Shown here: piece by piece, positions 31,599 to 42,449 of the stretch | How positions within the stretch are numbered: position 1 is the stretch's first letter | Layout of the letters: every line of letters begins with the position of its first letter | Assembly: GCA_023548195.1 (NCBI GenBank) | Contig: JAJHZJ010000416.1 | Coordinates: 1,632,729-1,696,728 of the forward strand | From: Bettongia penicillata ogilbyi | Lineage: Eukaryota; Chordata; Mammalia; Diprotodontia; Potoroidae | Reading direction: 5' to 3' | DNA: 64,000 nt | The notes under the pieces: model-generated | The model's input: the letters and a program-made list of their open reading frames with translations, nothing else | The model's database searches: none | What the model was told of the DNA's origin: nothing | Made by a program: the position numbers and the translations under genes

Positions 31599-31740
31599 GG
31601 GCAGCGCCGCCTCCCAGGCTCAGTTCCCCTCAGGGGCTTTATGCAGAGACTTTCAGGAATGGAGTGGGGTGGGGGCAGGGGCGTCTCCCAGGCTCAGCCG
31701 CCTCAGGTTTTATGCAGAAACCTTCCGTAATGAAGTTCCT
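31599..31740 (-). repeat. 74-bp tandem duplication in HAL1 5' UTR
   Basis: 'ctcccaggctcag' occurs at 31,611-31,623 and again at 31,685-31,697, each followed by a 'tttatgcagaga/aacc' segment. The other HAL1 copies have a single unit. Confidence 0.75.
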
Positions 31741-32230
31741 GCCTGCTGCTGGGGGATTCCTGAGTCCCGGGCCGCTGCCGCCTCAGCCGCCGCCCACACC
31801 TCTGCCTCCGCAGCTTCCTGCCTGCTTCCTGCCCCCCCCGTCTCTGCCCCACCCGCCCGCTTCCTCCCGAGGGGGGCCCAAGTCACGGAGACGCTCCGCT
31901 CCCCCTCCTCCAGCCCCGGCCTTCTCTCTCACTGACCTGTAGCTTCTGTGAGCGGAGGGACTTTCCTGGCTGCCGGAGCTTCCGTCTCTGAAGCCTGCTC
32001 GGATCAGCTTCTGTGGGGCCGTGGCCAGGGCAGCGCTGGGGGTGGGGTCTGCTTTCCGGTGTGCGAGGGACCCTGGGGGACGCGTTCTCCAGGGCTCCCT
32101 GGAATGGAAATCTCTTCCACTCCGTTTCTGCACACCCTTGTATTGACCCAGAAGTTATAGTGGGGGTCTCTTTTTACATTAATTCTATGGGCTTTGGTTT
32201 CGGAGCTCCTAAACGTGCATCCTTCTACTC

Positions 32231-32245
32231 TGCCATCTTGGCTCC
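32231..32245 (-). promoter_or_regulatory. YY1-type site at nested HAL1 5' end
   Basis: tgccatcttggctcc on plus; the reverse complement carries CCAAGATGGCA. Confidence 0.65.
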
Positions 32246-32252
32246 GCCCCCT

Positions 32253-32268
32253 GAAAATATTGTCTTTC
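32253..32268 (+). repeat. Right target-site duplication of nested HAL1
   Basis: gaaaatattgtctttc; partner of 29,323-29,338 (15/16). Confidence 0.9.
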
Positions 32269-32483
32269 AATGAAATAGAGGATTTCCAAGCATTCTTGAT
32301 GAAAAGACCAAAGCTGAAAAGAAAATTTGACTTTCAAACACAAGAATGAGAAGAAGCATGAAAAAGTAAACAGCGAAGAGGAGTCATAAGGGACTTACCA
32401 AAGTTGAACTGTTGACATTTCTACATGGAAAGACAATATTAGTAACTCTTGAAATTTTTCAGTATCTGGTAGTTGGTGGGATT

Positions 32484-32485
<2 letters not shown>

Positions 32486-32516
<31 letters not shown>

Positions 32517-32558
32517 TGCACACACGCACACACATATACACACATGCATGCACACACA
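32486..32558 (+). repeat. (CA)n microsatellite inside HAL1 3' UTR
   Basis: CA units interrupted by TATA and TGCA steps; element-intrinsic position. Confidence 0.9.
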
Positions 32559-32837
32559 GAGACAGAGAGCACAGAGTGAATTGAATAGGATGGGATCATA
32601 TCTTTAAAAAATGAAGTTAAGTGGTGAGAGAGAAATGTATTGGGAGGAGAGAGGGGAAAATGGAATGGGGCAAATCATCTTTCATAGAAGAGGCAGGCAG
32701 GAGACTTTTTAGTGGAGGGAAAAAGAGGAGAGCTGAGAGAAAAACATGAAGTTGACTCTCATCACATTCAACTAAAGGAAGGAATAAAATGCACACTCAT
32801 TTTGGTATGAAAACCTATCTTACAATACAGGAAAGTG

Positions 32838-32900
32838 GGGGGAGAAGGGGATAAGCAGGGTGGGGGGGGATGATGGAAGGGAGGGGTAACTGGGAGGAAG
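32838..32900 (+). other. G-rich polypurine tract in HAL1 3' UTR
   Basis: Runs of G4-G8 separated by short AG-rich spacers (ggggggagaagggg, ggtgggggggga, gggagggg). A comparable tract is present in the other two 3' UTRs. Such tracts in mammalian L1 3' UTRs can form G-quadruplexes; here it is a prediction. Confidence 0.7.
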
Positions 32901-33412
32901 GGGAGCAATTTGAAGTCAACCCTTGGGGAGGAGGGACAGGATCAAAAAGAGAGAATAGAAGCAATGTGGGGCAGGATAGGATGGAGGAAAATATAGTTAG
33001 TCTTACACAACACGACTATTATGGAAGTCATTTGCAAAACTACACTATGGCACATATTGAAGTGCGCTGCCTTCCCAAAGGGAATGGGTGGGAGGAGGGA
33101 GGGATGGGAAGAAGTTGGAACTCAAAGTTTTAGGAACAACTGTCTTGCTACTAGGAAATAAGAAATACAGTTAATGGGGAATAAAAAGTCATCTAGCCCT
33201 ACAGGACAAAAGAGAAGATGGGGGACCAAGGGAAGGGAGGAATGATAGAAGAGGAGGGCAGATTGGTGATAGGGGGAAATTAGAATTCTTGTTGTATTGG
33301 GGGTGGGGGGGAGGGGGACAAATGAGGAGAAAATTTGGAACCCAAAATTTTGTGAAAAATGAATGTAAAAATTAAATAAATAAATTTTATATTAAAAAAA
33401 GAGAGGAGAGAG

Positions 33413-34250
33413 AGAGATTCCCCCTCACCCTCTGCAGTAATTAGAGTGCATTTGGAGGCATGGTGGTCTGGGGTGCCACATTTTAGGAAGAACATTGACA
33501 AATTGGGGAGCATCCAAAGAAGCATTATCTGTATGGTTAAAAGGCTTGTAAATCTTCCCATTTGACAGTAGGCCAAATAAATTGGGAATGTTTAGTCTGG
33601 AAAAGAGATTTAACAGGCTCATGATTACCTCATTTTAATATTCTGAGGACTGGCTTGTGAAAAAGGGATTACACTTGCTCTTATTCATCCAAGAAGACAA
33701 ATTAAGAGCATTGAGCAAGTGTTACTGAGAAAAAAAAAAATTTAGATGATTACAGAGTACAAGATTTTGAAGAAATTTCAGAAAGGATGTTGATAAGTTG
33801 AAGCAACCCAGAGAAAGGTGATGAGTACAGGAAAGGAACTCAAGATTATGTCATATGATCACTAGTTGAAAGGAAATGTGAAGTGTAGGGAACAAACAAG
33901 GTTTAGGGAGGATATCATAACATTAGTCAGAGTTTTCAGGGTTATACTGGAAGAGAGATTAGAAATGTTCTACTTTACTTCAAATGTACAAACAGGGGCA
34001 ATGGGTTGAAATTGCAGAAGTAGATTTAACCTTGATATAAAGAAATAATCTAATAATACATTTAGAGCTTGCAAAAGTAGAATGGACTTCTTCAAGAGGC
34101 AGTGGATTGTCCTTCATTGAAGGCTTTTAAGGAGAGGCTATAAAAGCATTTGTTAGGTATGCTGTAATGATGGTTTCTTTTGTATATGGGTTTGAATTAG
34201 TTGGATACTGAAGTCCCTCCCAACTGGATTCTAGGATCTATGATTCTATT
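33413..34250 (+). mobile_element. CR1/L3-like LINE, 3' part
   Basis: Continues the copy at 26,900-27,641: 'ggggtgccacattttaggaa', 'ttgggaatgtttagtctgga', 'cttcaagaggcagtggattg' and the end 'gaagtccctcccaactggat...ctatgattctat', the typical CR1/L3 terminus. Begins with the right duplication agagattccc (33,413-33,422). Confidence 0.78.
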
Positions 34251-34849
34251 AAAAGATTGAATATACAATGGAGAATTTCTACAAAGAATTAAAAGATCAT
34301 AGAGAGAATAAGAGGTTTAGATTTCAAAAAGTACAGAAATGGAAGAAATTATAATAAAAGAGAGCAAAAAGTAACAATGTTAAAGGAACACATATAAACT
34401 AAATGAACTGACTTTATGGCAGGATGTGAAATGATAACTTCAGGAATATAGATCTTTCAAAAAAACATGACAATTCAGGAAGGCTAAATGCCATAGTCCA
34501 GATGAAAGAAAAAATGAGAAAATGGTTTAACTGTCTAGAACCTTTGAATATAGACAGCCAAGCATTGACTGATAAAGTCCACAGAGTGTCACCAGGGGAA
34601 AAAAACAGCACTTGAAATACAGCACCTGGGTGCTAAATTTAATAGTTTCAGTTACTAACAACAACTTTTTCAAGCAGTCAGGAGAAAGAACTCAAAATAT
34701 GAAATAACTAATTTGAATAATTTAGGATTACCCTAGTCACAAAAATTTTAAAACGAGTGCAATAGGGTATTTCAAAAAGCAAAGGAGCTCAAGCTGAATC
34801 CAAAAAGAGCACATACTTCAAATCTGAGCCTAACTATATATGTCACTAG
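34251..34849. other. Unassigned A-rich sequence, possibly an old repeat
   Basis: Purine-rich, no gene. 34,251-34,849 and 35,150-35,605 have similar composition on both sides of a MIR, as if one block was split. Confidence 0.4.
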
Positions 34850-35145
34850 AATTTACATAGGGACTACGATGAGTCAGCCACTTGGCTAAGCACTTTACAA
34901 ATATTATCTCATTTGGTCCTCATAATAGCCCTGGGAGGTAGGGGTTTATTGCTATTATTTTCATTTTACAGATGAGGAAACTGAGGCAAATAGAGATTAA
35001 ATATTATTAATTAATTTAATTAATTCAATTAAATATTAAATATGTGTCCAAGATCACACAACTAGTAAGTGTCTGAGATTGGATTTGAACTAAGGTCTTC
35101 CTCACTCCATGCATGATTCTCTATACATTGTACCACTAGCTGCTT
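34850..35145 (-). mobile_element. MIR-like CORE-SINE with AT-rich internal insert
   Basis: Antisense: 'aagcactttacaaatattat', 'cagatgaggaaactgaggca', then an AATTAATT-type insert at about 34,999-35,044, then 'agatcacacaactagtaagt' and 'ctaaggtcttcctcactcc'. Confidence 0.88.
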
Positions 35146-35149
35146 CTTT

Positions 35150-35605
35150 ATTGATGAGAATTTAAGGCATTCCCCCCAAAAGCCTAAGTGGGCAGAATAA
35201 CTGACTTTTAAAACACCCCAAACCACAGAAATACTTTAAAATACCCCCAAATAACAGAATGGGGAGGTGGATGGCAAGAGACAGGTGAATAGTGGAAGGA
35301 TAAACATTTTTTTATTCCCTCAGCAAGAGTGAGAATTGTGGAAGGATAAGATATAAGCTATTGGAGGAATGACTAGGATGCAGAAAGAAAAGAAAAGCTA
35401 TGCTGACCAGGAAGAAAACGGAAAAGAATAGTATGAAAATATGATGGTAGGAGATATGCATTTGGTAAGGGACAGGGACTTTATATTGGGCTTCAAATGA
35501 GGAAAATTTTCACATTTCAAAAACAGCTTCTGTGATAAAGAGTTGTAATACCAAGGCTTCCCACAAGAGGCAACATATAGATCCCAAAGAATAGTCAGTA
35601 CTCAT
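35150..35605. other. Unassigned purine-rich sequence
   Basis: See 34,251-34,849. No coding frame; 'acaccccaaaccacagaaat' is the most distinctive part. Confidence 0.4.
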
Positions 35606-35611
35606 ACTAAT

Positions 35612-35852
35612 AAAGGCAGTTTCGTGGCATAATGATTATACCTGGAGTCAAGAAAATCTGAGTTCAAACCCAGTCTCACACACTAATTTATGAGTTTGCA
35701 TAAGTCACTTAACCTCTATTTGCTTCAGTTTCCTCATCTATGAAATGGAGACAATAAAACTTATCTCCCAGAATGGTTGTGAGGATAAACAGAGATGATG
35801 TTTAGAAAGCATTTGGAAACCTTAAAGTATTACATAAATGTTAGCTCTTTTA
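35612..35852 (+). mobile_element. MIR-like CORE-SINE
   Basis: 'ggagtcaagaaaatctgagt', 'cagtttcctcatctatgaaa', 'tggttgtgaggataaacaga' and the tail 'attacataaatgttagctc', in sense order. Confidence 0.88.
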
Positions 35853-36009
35853 AAAAAAAAAATGTGGTAGGGAGATATAAAACTAGAGATAGAAAAATCT
35901 GACCTCAGGAGTGGACAACACTCATGGTGAATTTATTTTGAATGGAATTTCCATTTCTTGATCTTTCTTCTGGCTATCATTATTGTTATATAGAAATGCT
36001 GATTATCAC

Positions 36010-36225
36010 CCATATCTACAAAAATATGGCAGTTCATTTTGTTGTAACCATCAACTGCGGAATGGTTGAACAAATTATAGTGTGTGAGCATAATGGATTT
36101 TTATTCTATAAGAGACAGTGAAGGGGAAATTTTCAGAGAAACTTGGGAAGACTTTAATAAACTGATGCAGAGTGAGCAGAATCGGGAGAACAGTTTGTAT
36201 GCTAACAAGAAGATTTGAAATTTTA
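36010..36225 (+). mobile_element. L1 ORF2 3' fragment
   Basis: 'cggaatggttgaacaaatta' and 'agagaaacttgggaagactt' followed by 'actgatgcagagtgagcaga' match the L1 ORF2 end and early 3' UTR as at 46,290-46,440. Confidence 0.75.
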
Positions 36226-36359
36226 AAAATCTGATCACTGGAGCAGCTAGGTGGCTGGATATTTTATATTTTGGTAATAATCTATTTTCTTTAAATGATC
36301 TTTTTTTTAGTATATATGCATAGTAGCATACTAGTATATAATTTTCTTTCTCATTTCTT

Positions 36360-36600
36360 TGATTTTGCCTTATTATTTTATTTGCCATTTGATTTTCCTC
36401 TTTCTTTTAAAAATCAGGTTGAACAAGAAGTTTATTGAACTGGTTAATCTTTTCAAAGATTCTGCTTTTAAATGTGTTTATTATTTCTATATCTGCTTCC
36501 ATGTAATCTACTTCTCTAATTGCCTACATTTCTTCTTTTATATTTATTTCCAGTTTGCTAACTTTTAAATTTTTTAATGCACTTCATTAATAATTTTTTT
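36360..36600 (-). mobile_element. Possible L1 ORF2 fragment, very diverged
   Basis: T-rich sequence with 'ttgaactggttaatcttttc' resembles the antisense L1 ORF2 linker region (compare 40,900-40,940). A weak call. Confidence 0.3.
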
Positions 36601-36630
36601 CTGTTTTCTTAATGTGTATTTTTGGATGGA

Positions 36631-36632
36631 TG

Positions 36633-36691
<59 letters not shown>

Positions 36692-36712
36692 GTATGTATA
36701 TGCACACATATA
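36631..36712 (+). repeat. (TA)n/(TATG)n microsatellite
   Basis: Long TA run followed by TATG units. Confidence 0.95.
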
Positions 36713-36904
36713 TTTTTCCCCAAAGGACTACCTAAGTTGTACTTTAGAAACTTCAATATATTGTGTCATAATATAATTCTCTTTCACAGGGGTAGCTAGG
36801 TGGTGCTTGGAGAAACCATTCCTTTTCATCTAGGATACTCTATATTTCACTTATTCAGGGATCATACTACTTTTTATTTCATCTAGTTGCTAGATACTTT
36901 AGTG

Positions 36905-37200
36905 AGACTGGTGGTGCAGTGGATAGAGCACCAGTGCAGGAGTCAGGAGGATCTGAGTTCAAATCTCACCTCAGACACTTGACACTCACTAGCTATGTGA
37001 CCTTGGACAAGTCACTTAACCCCAACTGCCTCATCCTGGGTCATCACCAGTCATCCTGATGAATATCTGGTCACTGGACTCAGATGGCTGTGGAGGAGAA
37101 GTGAGGCTGGTGACCTGCACAGCCCTCCCCCACTCAAAACAAAGTCAAGTGCAAGTCGTCATTATTTCTCTGGTGGCATGGTCTTCTTTGGCTACGAAGG
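36905..37200 (+). mobile_element. tRNA-headed SINE with long distinct tail
   Basis: Head 'ctggtggtgcagtggataga', core to 'cacttaaccccaactgcctc', then a different 3' body ('atcaccagtcatcctgatga', 'gtgaggctggtgacctgcac', 'catggtcttctttggctacg') ending in a CA repeat at 37,202-37,234. Low divergence compared with neighbours, so probably young. Confidence 0.85.
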
Positions 37201-37201
37201 A

Positions 37202-37234
<33 letters not shown>
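37202..37234 (+). repeat. (CA)n tail of the SINE
   Basis: Sixteen CA units directly after the SINE body, acting as its simple-repeat tail. Confidence 0.9.
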
Positions 37235-37237
<3 letters not shown>

Positions 37238-37389
37238 TGTCTTTCATAGAGTAATTCATTTCATTTTTTACTCTTTGACTTGCTCACTACTTAGGACCCA
37301 CTCATTTAGCTACTTGCATTCCTTATATTAACTTCTAGGAGAATAAGCAAGAGAGAAAAGTGTCCCCAAAACTCAGAGAAGAGGGACTT

Positions 37390-37870
37390 CACAGAAGAAG
37401 GTGATCAACAGGTTTTGGAGAAGTCAAGAAGGATGAGAACTGAGAAGAGTTATCTTATTTGTCAATTAATTTGTAATTTTACAATTTGTCAATTTGTAAC
37501 CTTGTAAAGAACAGTTTAACATAAATGAAGAATTAAGAGATGAGATTTACAGAGGTCTGAGAGGGAAGTGAAAGGTTAAGAAATGTAGGTACTAAGAACA
37601 GATGGTTTTTTTAAAGGATTTAGATGAGAAAGGGGGAAATAGAAGACAATAAAAGACAATTTCTATATAATATATAGAAATGCTGATGATATTATAGGAT
37701 GAAGAGAGAGTTTTTAAGGATGAGGATAGATATGAGCATGTTCATACACAGGTGGAAAAAAACAAGTATATTCAGCAAGATTGAAGATAAGAGAGATCAA
37801 TGATAATAAAGGTATTCTTCTTTTCACCAGAGACTGGACTGAAGGAGATGATAAATACCAAATTACATAC
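37390..37870 (-). mobile_element. L2 ORF2 fragment
   Basis: 'caacaggttttggagaagtc' and 'aagaaggatgagaactgaga' are the antisense of the L2 RT segment that encodes the LLDLSAAFDTVDH-type block. A diverged continuation follows. Confidence 0.5.
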
Positions 37871-38399
37871 CAAGAAAATGATTAGAATCATCACAACTTG
37901 AAACATATCTCAAGGAGAGAAAGATAATTATGGTCATGGGGGGAAATCAGAAGTTATATGAATAACAATAAAAGATGGTCCAGGAAATATCAATTACTAT
38001 ATGCTTACTTTTTAATCTTTACAAATATTTTTGGTAATGATTTGTACATGTAGAAAATATATGAATAATGAAAATAGAAGGGAACTAGTAGCCTTTTTTG
38101 TTTATGCAAATATTAGACGTTCTATATAAAAAGATGAATCAAAGAAAAAATTGAAAGAATTAAGGTGAAAAACATCATGTTTCAGTTTGTAGTCAAACGA
38201 TATCAGGTCTTTCTCTTGAGGCAGATAGTATGCTTTATCATTAGTCCTTTGGGATTTTCTTGGATCGTTTTATTGCTGATAAGAGGTAGGTCATTCACAG
38301 TTCTTTGTCAAATAATATTGCTATTACAGAGCACAATATTTTTCTGGTTCTGTTTATTTCATCATGCATCAGTTCATGTCAGTTTTTTCAATTTTTCTG

Positions 38400-41300
38400 A
38401 AATCATCCTGCTTATCATTTCTAATAGCACATTTTTTAACATGCCATTACAATCACATACCACAGCTTATTTAGCCATTCTGCATCTGATGGGTATCCCT
38501 TCAATGTCCAATTCTTGGCCACCACAAAAAGAGCTGTTATAAATAATTTTGTACATGTGGGTCCTTTTCCCATTTTTATGATCTCTTTAGGATACAGCCC
38601 TAGAAGTAGTATTGCTGGGTAAAAGGGTATATACATTTTTCTAGCCCTCTGAGCATAGTTCCAAACTGATCTCCAGAATGGTTGGATCAATGCACAACTC
38701 CACCAACAATGCATTAGTGTCCCAGTTTCCCCAAATTCCCTCTAACATCCAACGTTTACCTTTTTTGTCATATTAGTCAATCTCATAGGTGTGAGGTGAT
38801 ACCTAAGAGTTGTTTTGATTTGCATTTCTTTAATCAATAGTAATTTAGAGCATTTTTTCATATGATTAGATAGCTTTGATTTCCTTGTCTGAAAACTACC
38901 CTGTTCATATCCTTTGACCATTTATCAACTGGGGAATGACTTGTATTTTTACCAATTTGACTCACTTCTCTATAGATCTGATAGATGAGGCCTTAATCAG
39001 AGACACCTTTTCAAAAAATACAAATTCCCAATTTTCTGCTTTCCTTATAATTTTGTTGTCATTGCTTTCGTTTGTGCAAAACTTTCTTAATTTTATGTAA
39101 TCAAAATTATCTTTTTACACTTTCCAATACTCTCTGTGTCTTCTTTGGTCCTAAATTCTTCCTTTACCCATAAATCTGACAAATGAACAATTCCATGATC
39201 TCTTAATTTGCTTATAATATCACCTTTTATGTATAAATCATATACCTATTTTGATCTTATCTTGGTATATGGTGTAAGATGTTGGTATTTACCTAGTTTC
39301 TGCCATATTGTTTTTGAGTTTAGCCAGAATTTTTGTCAAATACTGAGTTTTTGTTCTAAAATTGTGGATCTTTGGGTTTATCATACACTAGATTACTATG
39401 GTCATTTCCTATAATGTAATTTGTACCTAATCTATTCCAGTGATTCATCATTCTGTTTCTTAGCCAGTACCAGATTGCTTTGATAATTAATATAATTTGA
39501 GATCTAGTATCTCAAATTGTGGTGGTCTCAAAGTAGTCTAGTATCTAGACCACTTTCTTTCACACTTTTTTCATTGGTCCCTTTGATGGCCTTGAATTTT
39601 TGTTCTTCCAAATGAATTGTGTTATTTTTTGTTGCTCTATAAAATCATTTTTGGTAGTTTGATTGGTATGGCACTGAATCAACAGATGTGTTGTGTTCAT
39701 ATAGTTCCTGTGTTTATCCTGGCAAATAGACTCCCAAGTATTTTATATTCTCTACAGTCATTTTAAATGGATTCTCTCTTCCTGTCTCTTTCTGATGGAG
39801 TTTGTTGCTAATATATAGAAATGCTGATGATTTATGTGGGTTTATTTGGTATCCTGCAACTTTGCTAAAGATGTTAATAATTTCAATTAATTTTTTAGTT
39901 TTTTCTCTAGGACTTTCTAAGTATAACACCCTATCACCTGCAAAGAGTGATAGTGTTGTTTCCTCATTGACTATTTTAATTCCTTTGTTTTCTTTTTCTT
40001 CTCTTATTGCTAAAGCTAACACTTTTAGTACAATATTAAATAGTAGAGGTGGTAATAGACATCCTTTCTTCACCAATTATACTGGGAAGTCTTCTAATTT
40101 ATGCCCATTGCAGGTAATGCTTACTGATAGTTTTAGACAAATGTTACTTATCATTTTAAGGTAAGCTCTATTTATTTCTATGTTCCCTAGAATTTTTAAA
40201 AGGAATGGGTGCTGTGCTTTGTCAAAGGATTTGTCTGCATCTACTAAGATACTCATATGATTTCTGTTGTTTTTGTTATTGATATGGTCAATCATGTTGA
40301 TAGTTTTCCTAATACTGAACCAAGTCTGCACTCCTGGCATAAATCTCACATGATCATAGTATATCATCCTTGTGATATATTACTGTGATTTCTTTGCTGG
40401 TATTTTATTTAAAATTTTTGCATCAGTATTCATTAAGACAATTTGTGCTACAGTTTTCTTTCTCTGTTTTGGCTCTTCTTGGTTTTGATATTAGCATCAT
40501 ATTTGCTAGAACTCCTTTGCCTATTTTTCCAAATAGTCTATATAGTACTGGGATTGGTTGTTCTTTAAATGTTTGGTAAAATTTACTTTTGAGTTCATCT
40601 GGCTGTGGGGATTTTTTCTTAGGAAGTTCATTGATGGCTTGTAATTTTTTTTCTAAGATTAGACCATTTAAGTATATTATTCCTTCTTCTGTTAATCTGG
40701 GTAATTTATATTTTTGTAGATATTCATCTTTCATTTAGTTTGTCAAATTTATTGGCATAAAATTGAGCAAAATAGCTCCCAACAATTGTCTTAATTTCCT
40801 CTATTAGTGGTGAGTTGACCTCTTTCATTTTTGATACTAGCAATTTGATTTCTTAATCAAATTATCCAATAGTTTATTTTATTATTTTCCCCCCCACAAA
40901 GTCAACTTCTAGTTTGATTTATTAGTTCAAGGATTTTCTTATTTTCAATTTTTGTTAACCTTTACTTTGATTTTCAAGATTTCAATTTGGTATTTAATTG
41001 GGGATTTTAAATTTATTCTTTTTCTAGTTTTTTTAGTTATATATCCAATTTATTGATTTGTTTTTTCTCTATTTTATTGAAGTAAGCAATTAGAGATATA
41101 AATTTTCTTTTTAAGTGCTGCATACCATAAATTTTGGTATACTGTCTCTTTGTTGTCATTTATGATGTGTTCTTTGATCCACTTATTTTTTAGGATTAAA
41201 TTATTTAATTTCCAATTAATTTTTAATCTGTCCATTGTCGCTTGTGGAATGTAATTTTTATTGCATTATGCAAAATGGATGCATTTACTATTTCTTCTTT

Positions 41301-41990
41301 TCTGCATTTGACTAAGAGGTTTTTATGTCCTAATACATGGCCAGTTTTGGGGTAAGTGCAATGTACTGCTGAGATAAATGTGTGTTCCTTTCTATCCATT
41401 CAGTTTGCTCTAGATATCCATCATATCTGATATGAATGAAGTGAATTTTATTCATCTCTTTAACTTCTTTCTTGCTTGTTTTTTTGCCTAGGTTTATCTA
41501 GTTCTGAAGTTCTTAGAGGGGAAAGTTGAGGTCCCCAACTAGTATAGTTTTATAATTTATTTCCTTTTGTAACTCATTCAGCTTCTCCTTCAAAAATTTA
41601 GATGTTATACCATTTGATACACATATGTTTATTACTGATATGACTTCATTGTCTATGGTATCTTTCAGCAAGATGTAGTTTCTTTCCTTATCTCTTTTGA
41701 TTAGATCTACTTTTGCTTTTGCTTTGTCTGAGCTCATGATTTCTACCCCTTCTGTCTTTGCTTCAGATGAGGCATACTAGAATCTACTCCAGCCTCCTTA
41801 CCTTTTGTGTATCTCTTGGCTTCAAATGAGTTTTTAGTAATCAATATATTGTAGGATTCTGGTTTTTAATCCATTCTGCTCTCCACTTTCATTTTATGGA
41901 TGAATTTATTTCATTCACATTTATAGTTATGATAACTGTATTTCCCTCTATGCTAATTTTCCCTTGTTCATACCCCTTTCTACTCTGCCT
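38400..41990 (-). pseudogene. L1 ORF2 (endonuclease-reverse transcriptase), degenerate
   Basis: Recognisable blocks in order on minus: endonuclease end with VGDLNFPL (GDFN-type motif) near 41,540-41,515; pre-RT linker [17 protein letters not shown] and [20 protein letters not shown] (40,734-40,600); the NHMSILVDADKSFDK block (about 40,260); PPLLFNIVLKVLALAIREEK (40,050) and the palm core SLFAGDRVLYLE near 39,940, where the catalytic FADD has become FAGD; then GYQINPHKSSAFLY and IKYLGVYL. Frameshifts separate the blocks. The loss of a catalytic Asp alone would abolish polymerase activity. Confidence 0.87.
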
Positions 41991-42449
41991 TTTTTTCAGC
42001 CCTGCCTCCTCCATCTATTATTCCTGTCCCTTTTTACTTCTTTGTAAGGTAATATAGATCTCTGTATCCAACTGGGTGCAGATGCTTTCCCAATTTGAGT
42101 CCATTTTGATAAGAGCAAGGTTTAAGCTTTGCCTGCCATCCTCCCTCCATCTTCCTCTCCTTTATGATGGCTCTTCCATGCTTCTTTTATGTGGAATAAT
42201 TTACCACTATTCAATCTCCCCACTCTTTCTTCTCCCAGTGCAATTTTCTTTCTTAACCCTTTATTTTATTTTTTGGGTATCATCCTATCCAAGTCATCTT
42301 ATATATACACACTCTGCCTACATATACTCCTAACTGTTCTTATGATAATAAAATTCTTAAGAGTTATAAATATTATCTTGTCATATAGAGATATAAACAG
42401 TTTAACTTTATTGAATTTCTCATATTTTCTCTTGTTTTTTTTTTTATCT

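Larger units (their letters stand above)
29339..32252 (-). mobile_element. Nested full-length HAL1-like element
   Basis: About 2.9 kb. On the minus strand: YY1-type tip (32,245-32,231), a GC-rich 5' UTR of about 790 bases with an internal 74-bp tandem duplication, a broken ORF1 (31,461-30,346), a 3' UTR with a short (CA)n (30,218-30,165), G-rich purine tracts (C-rich on plus at 29,620-29,890) and a tail that appears on plus as a TTTA repeat at 29,338-29,372. Inserted in opposite orientation into the ORF1 end of the HAL1 at 27,642-33,412. Confidence 0.92.
27642..33412 (+). mobile_element. HAL1-like element, split by a second HAL1
   Basis: Two parts, 27,642-29,338 and 32,269-33,412, together about 2.8 kb: 5' UTR with a YY1-type site, ORF1 from 28,320, the ORF1 end at 32,349, a 3' UTR with (CA)n at 32,486-32,558, G-rich purine blocks, AATAAA motifs at about 33,375-33,384 and an A-tract. 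The other HAL1 (29,339-32,252, opposite strand) interrupts it with a 16-bp duplication. The whole lies in a CR1/L3-like copy and is bounded by agagattccc. Confidence 0.92.

Noticed and set aside
31500..32250. GC-rich, CpG-containing block resembling a host CpG-island promoter
   Set aside because: It coincides exactly with the 5' UTR of the nested HAL1 and ends at its target-site duplication.
36905..37000. tRNA gene candidate
   Set aside because: The tRNA-like segment is the head of a SINE, followed by the SINE core and tail, as in the other copies. No clean cloverleaf with an intact acceptor stem is visible.
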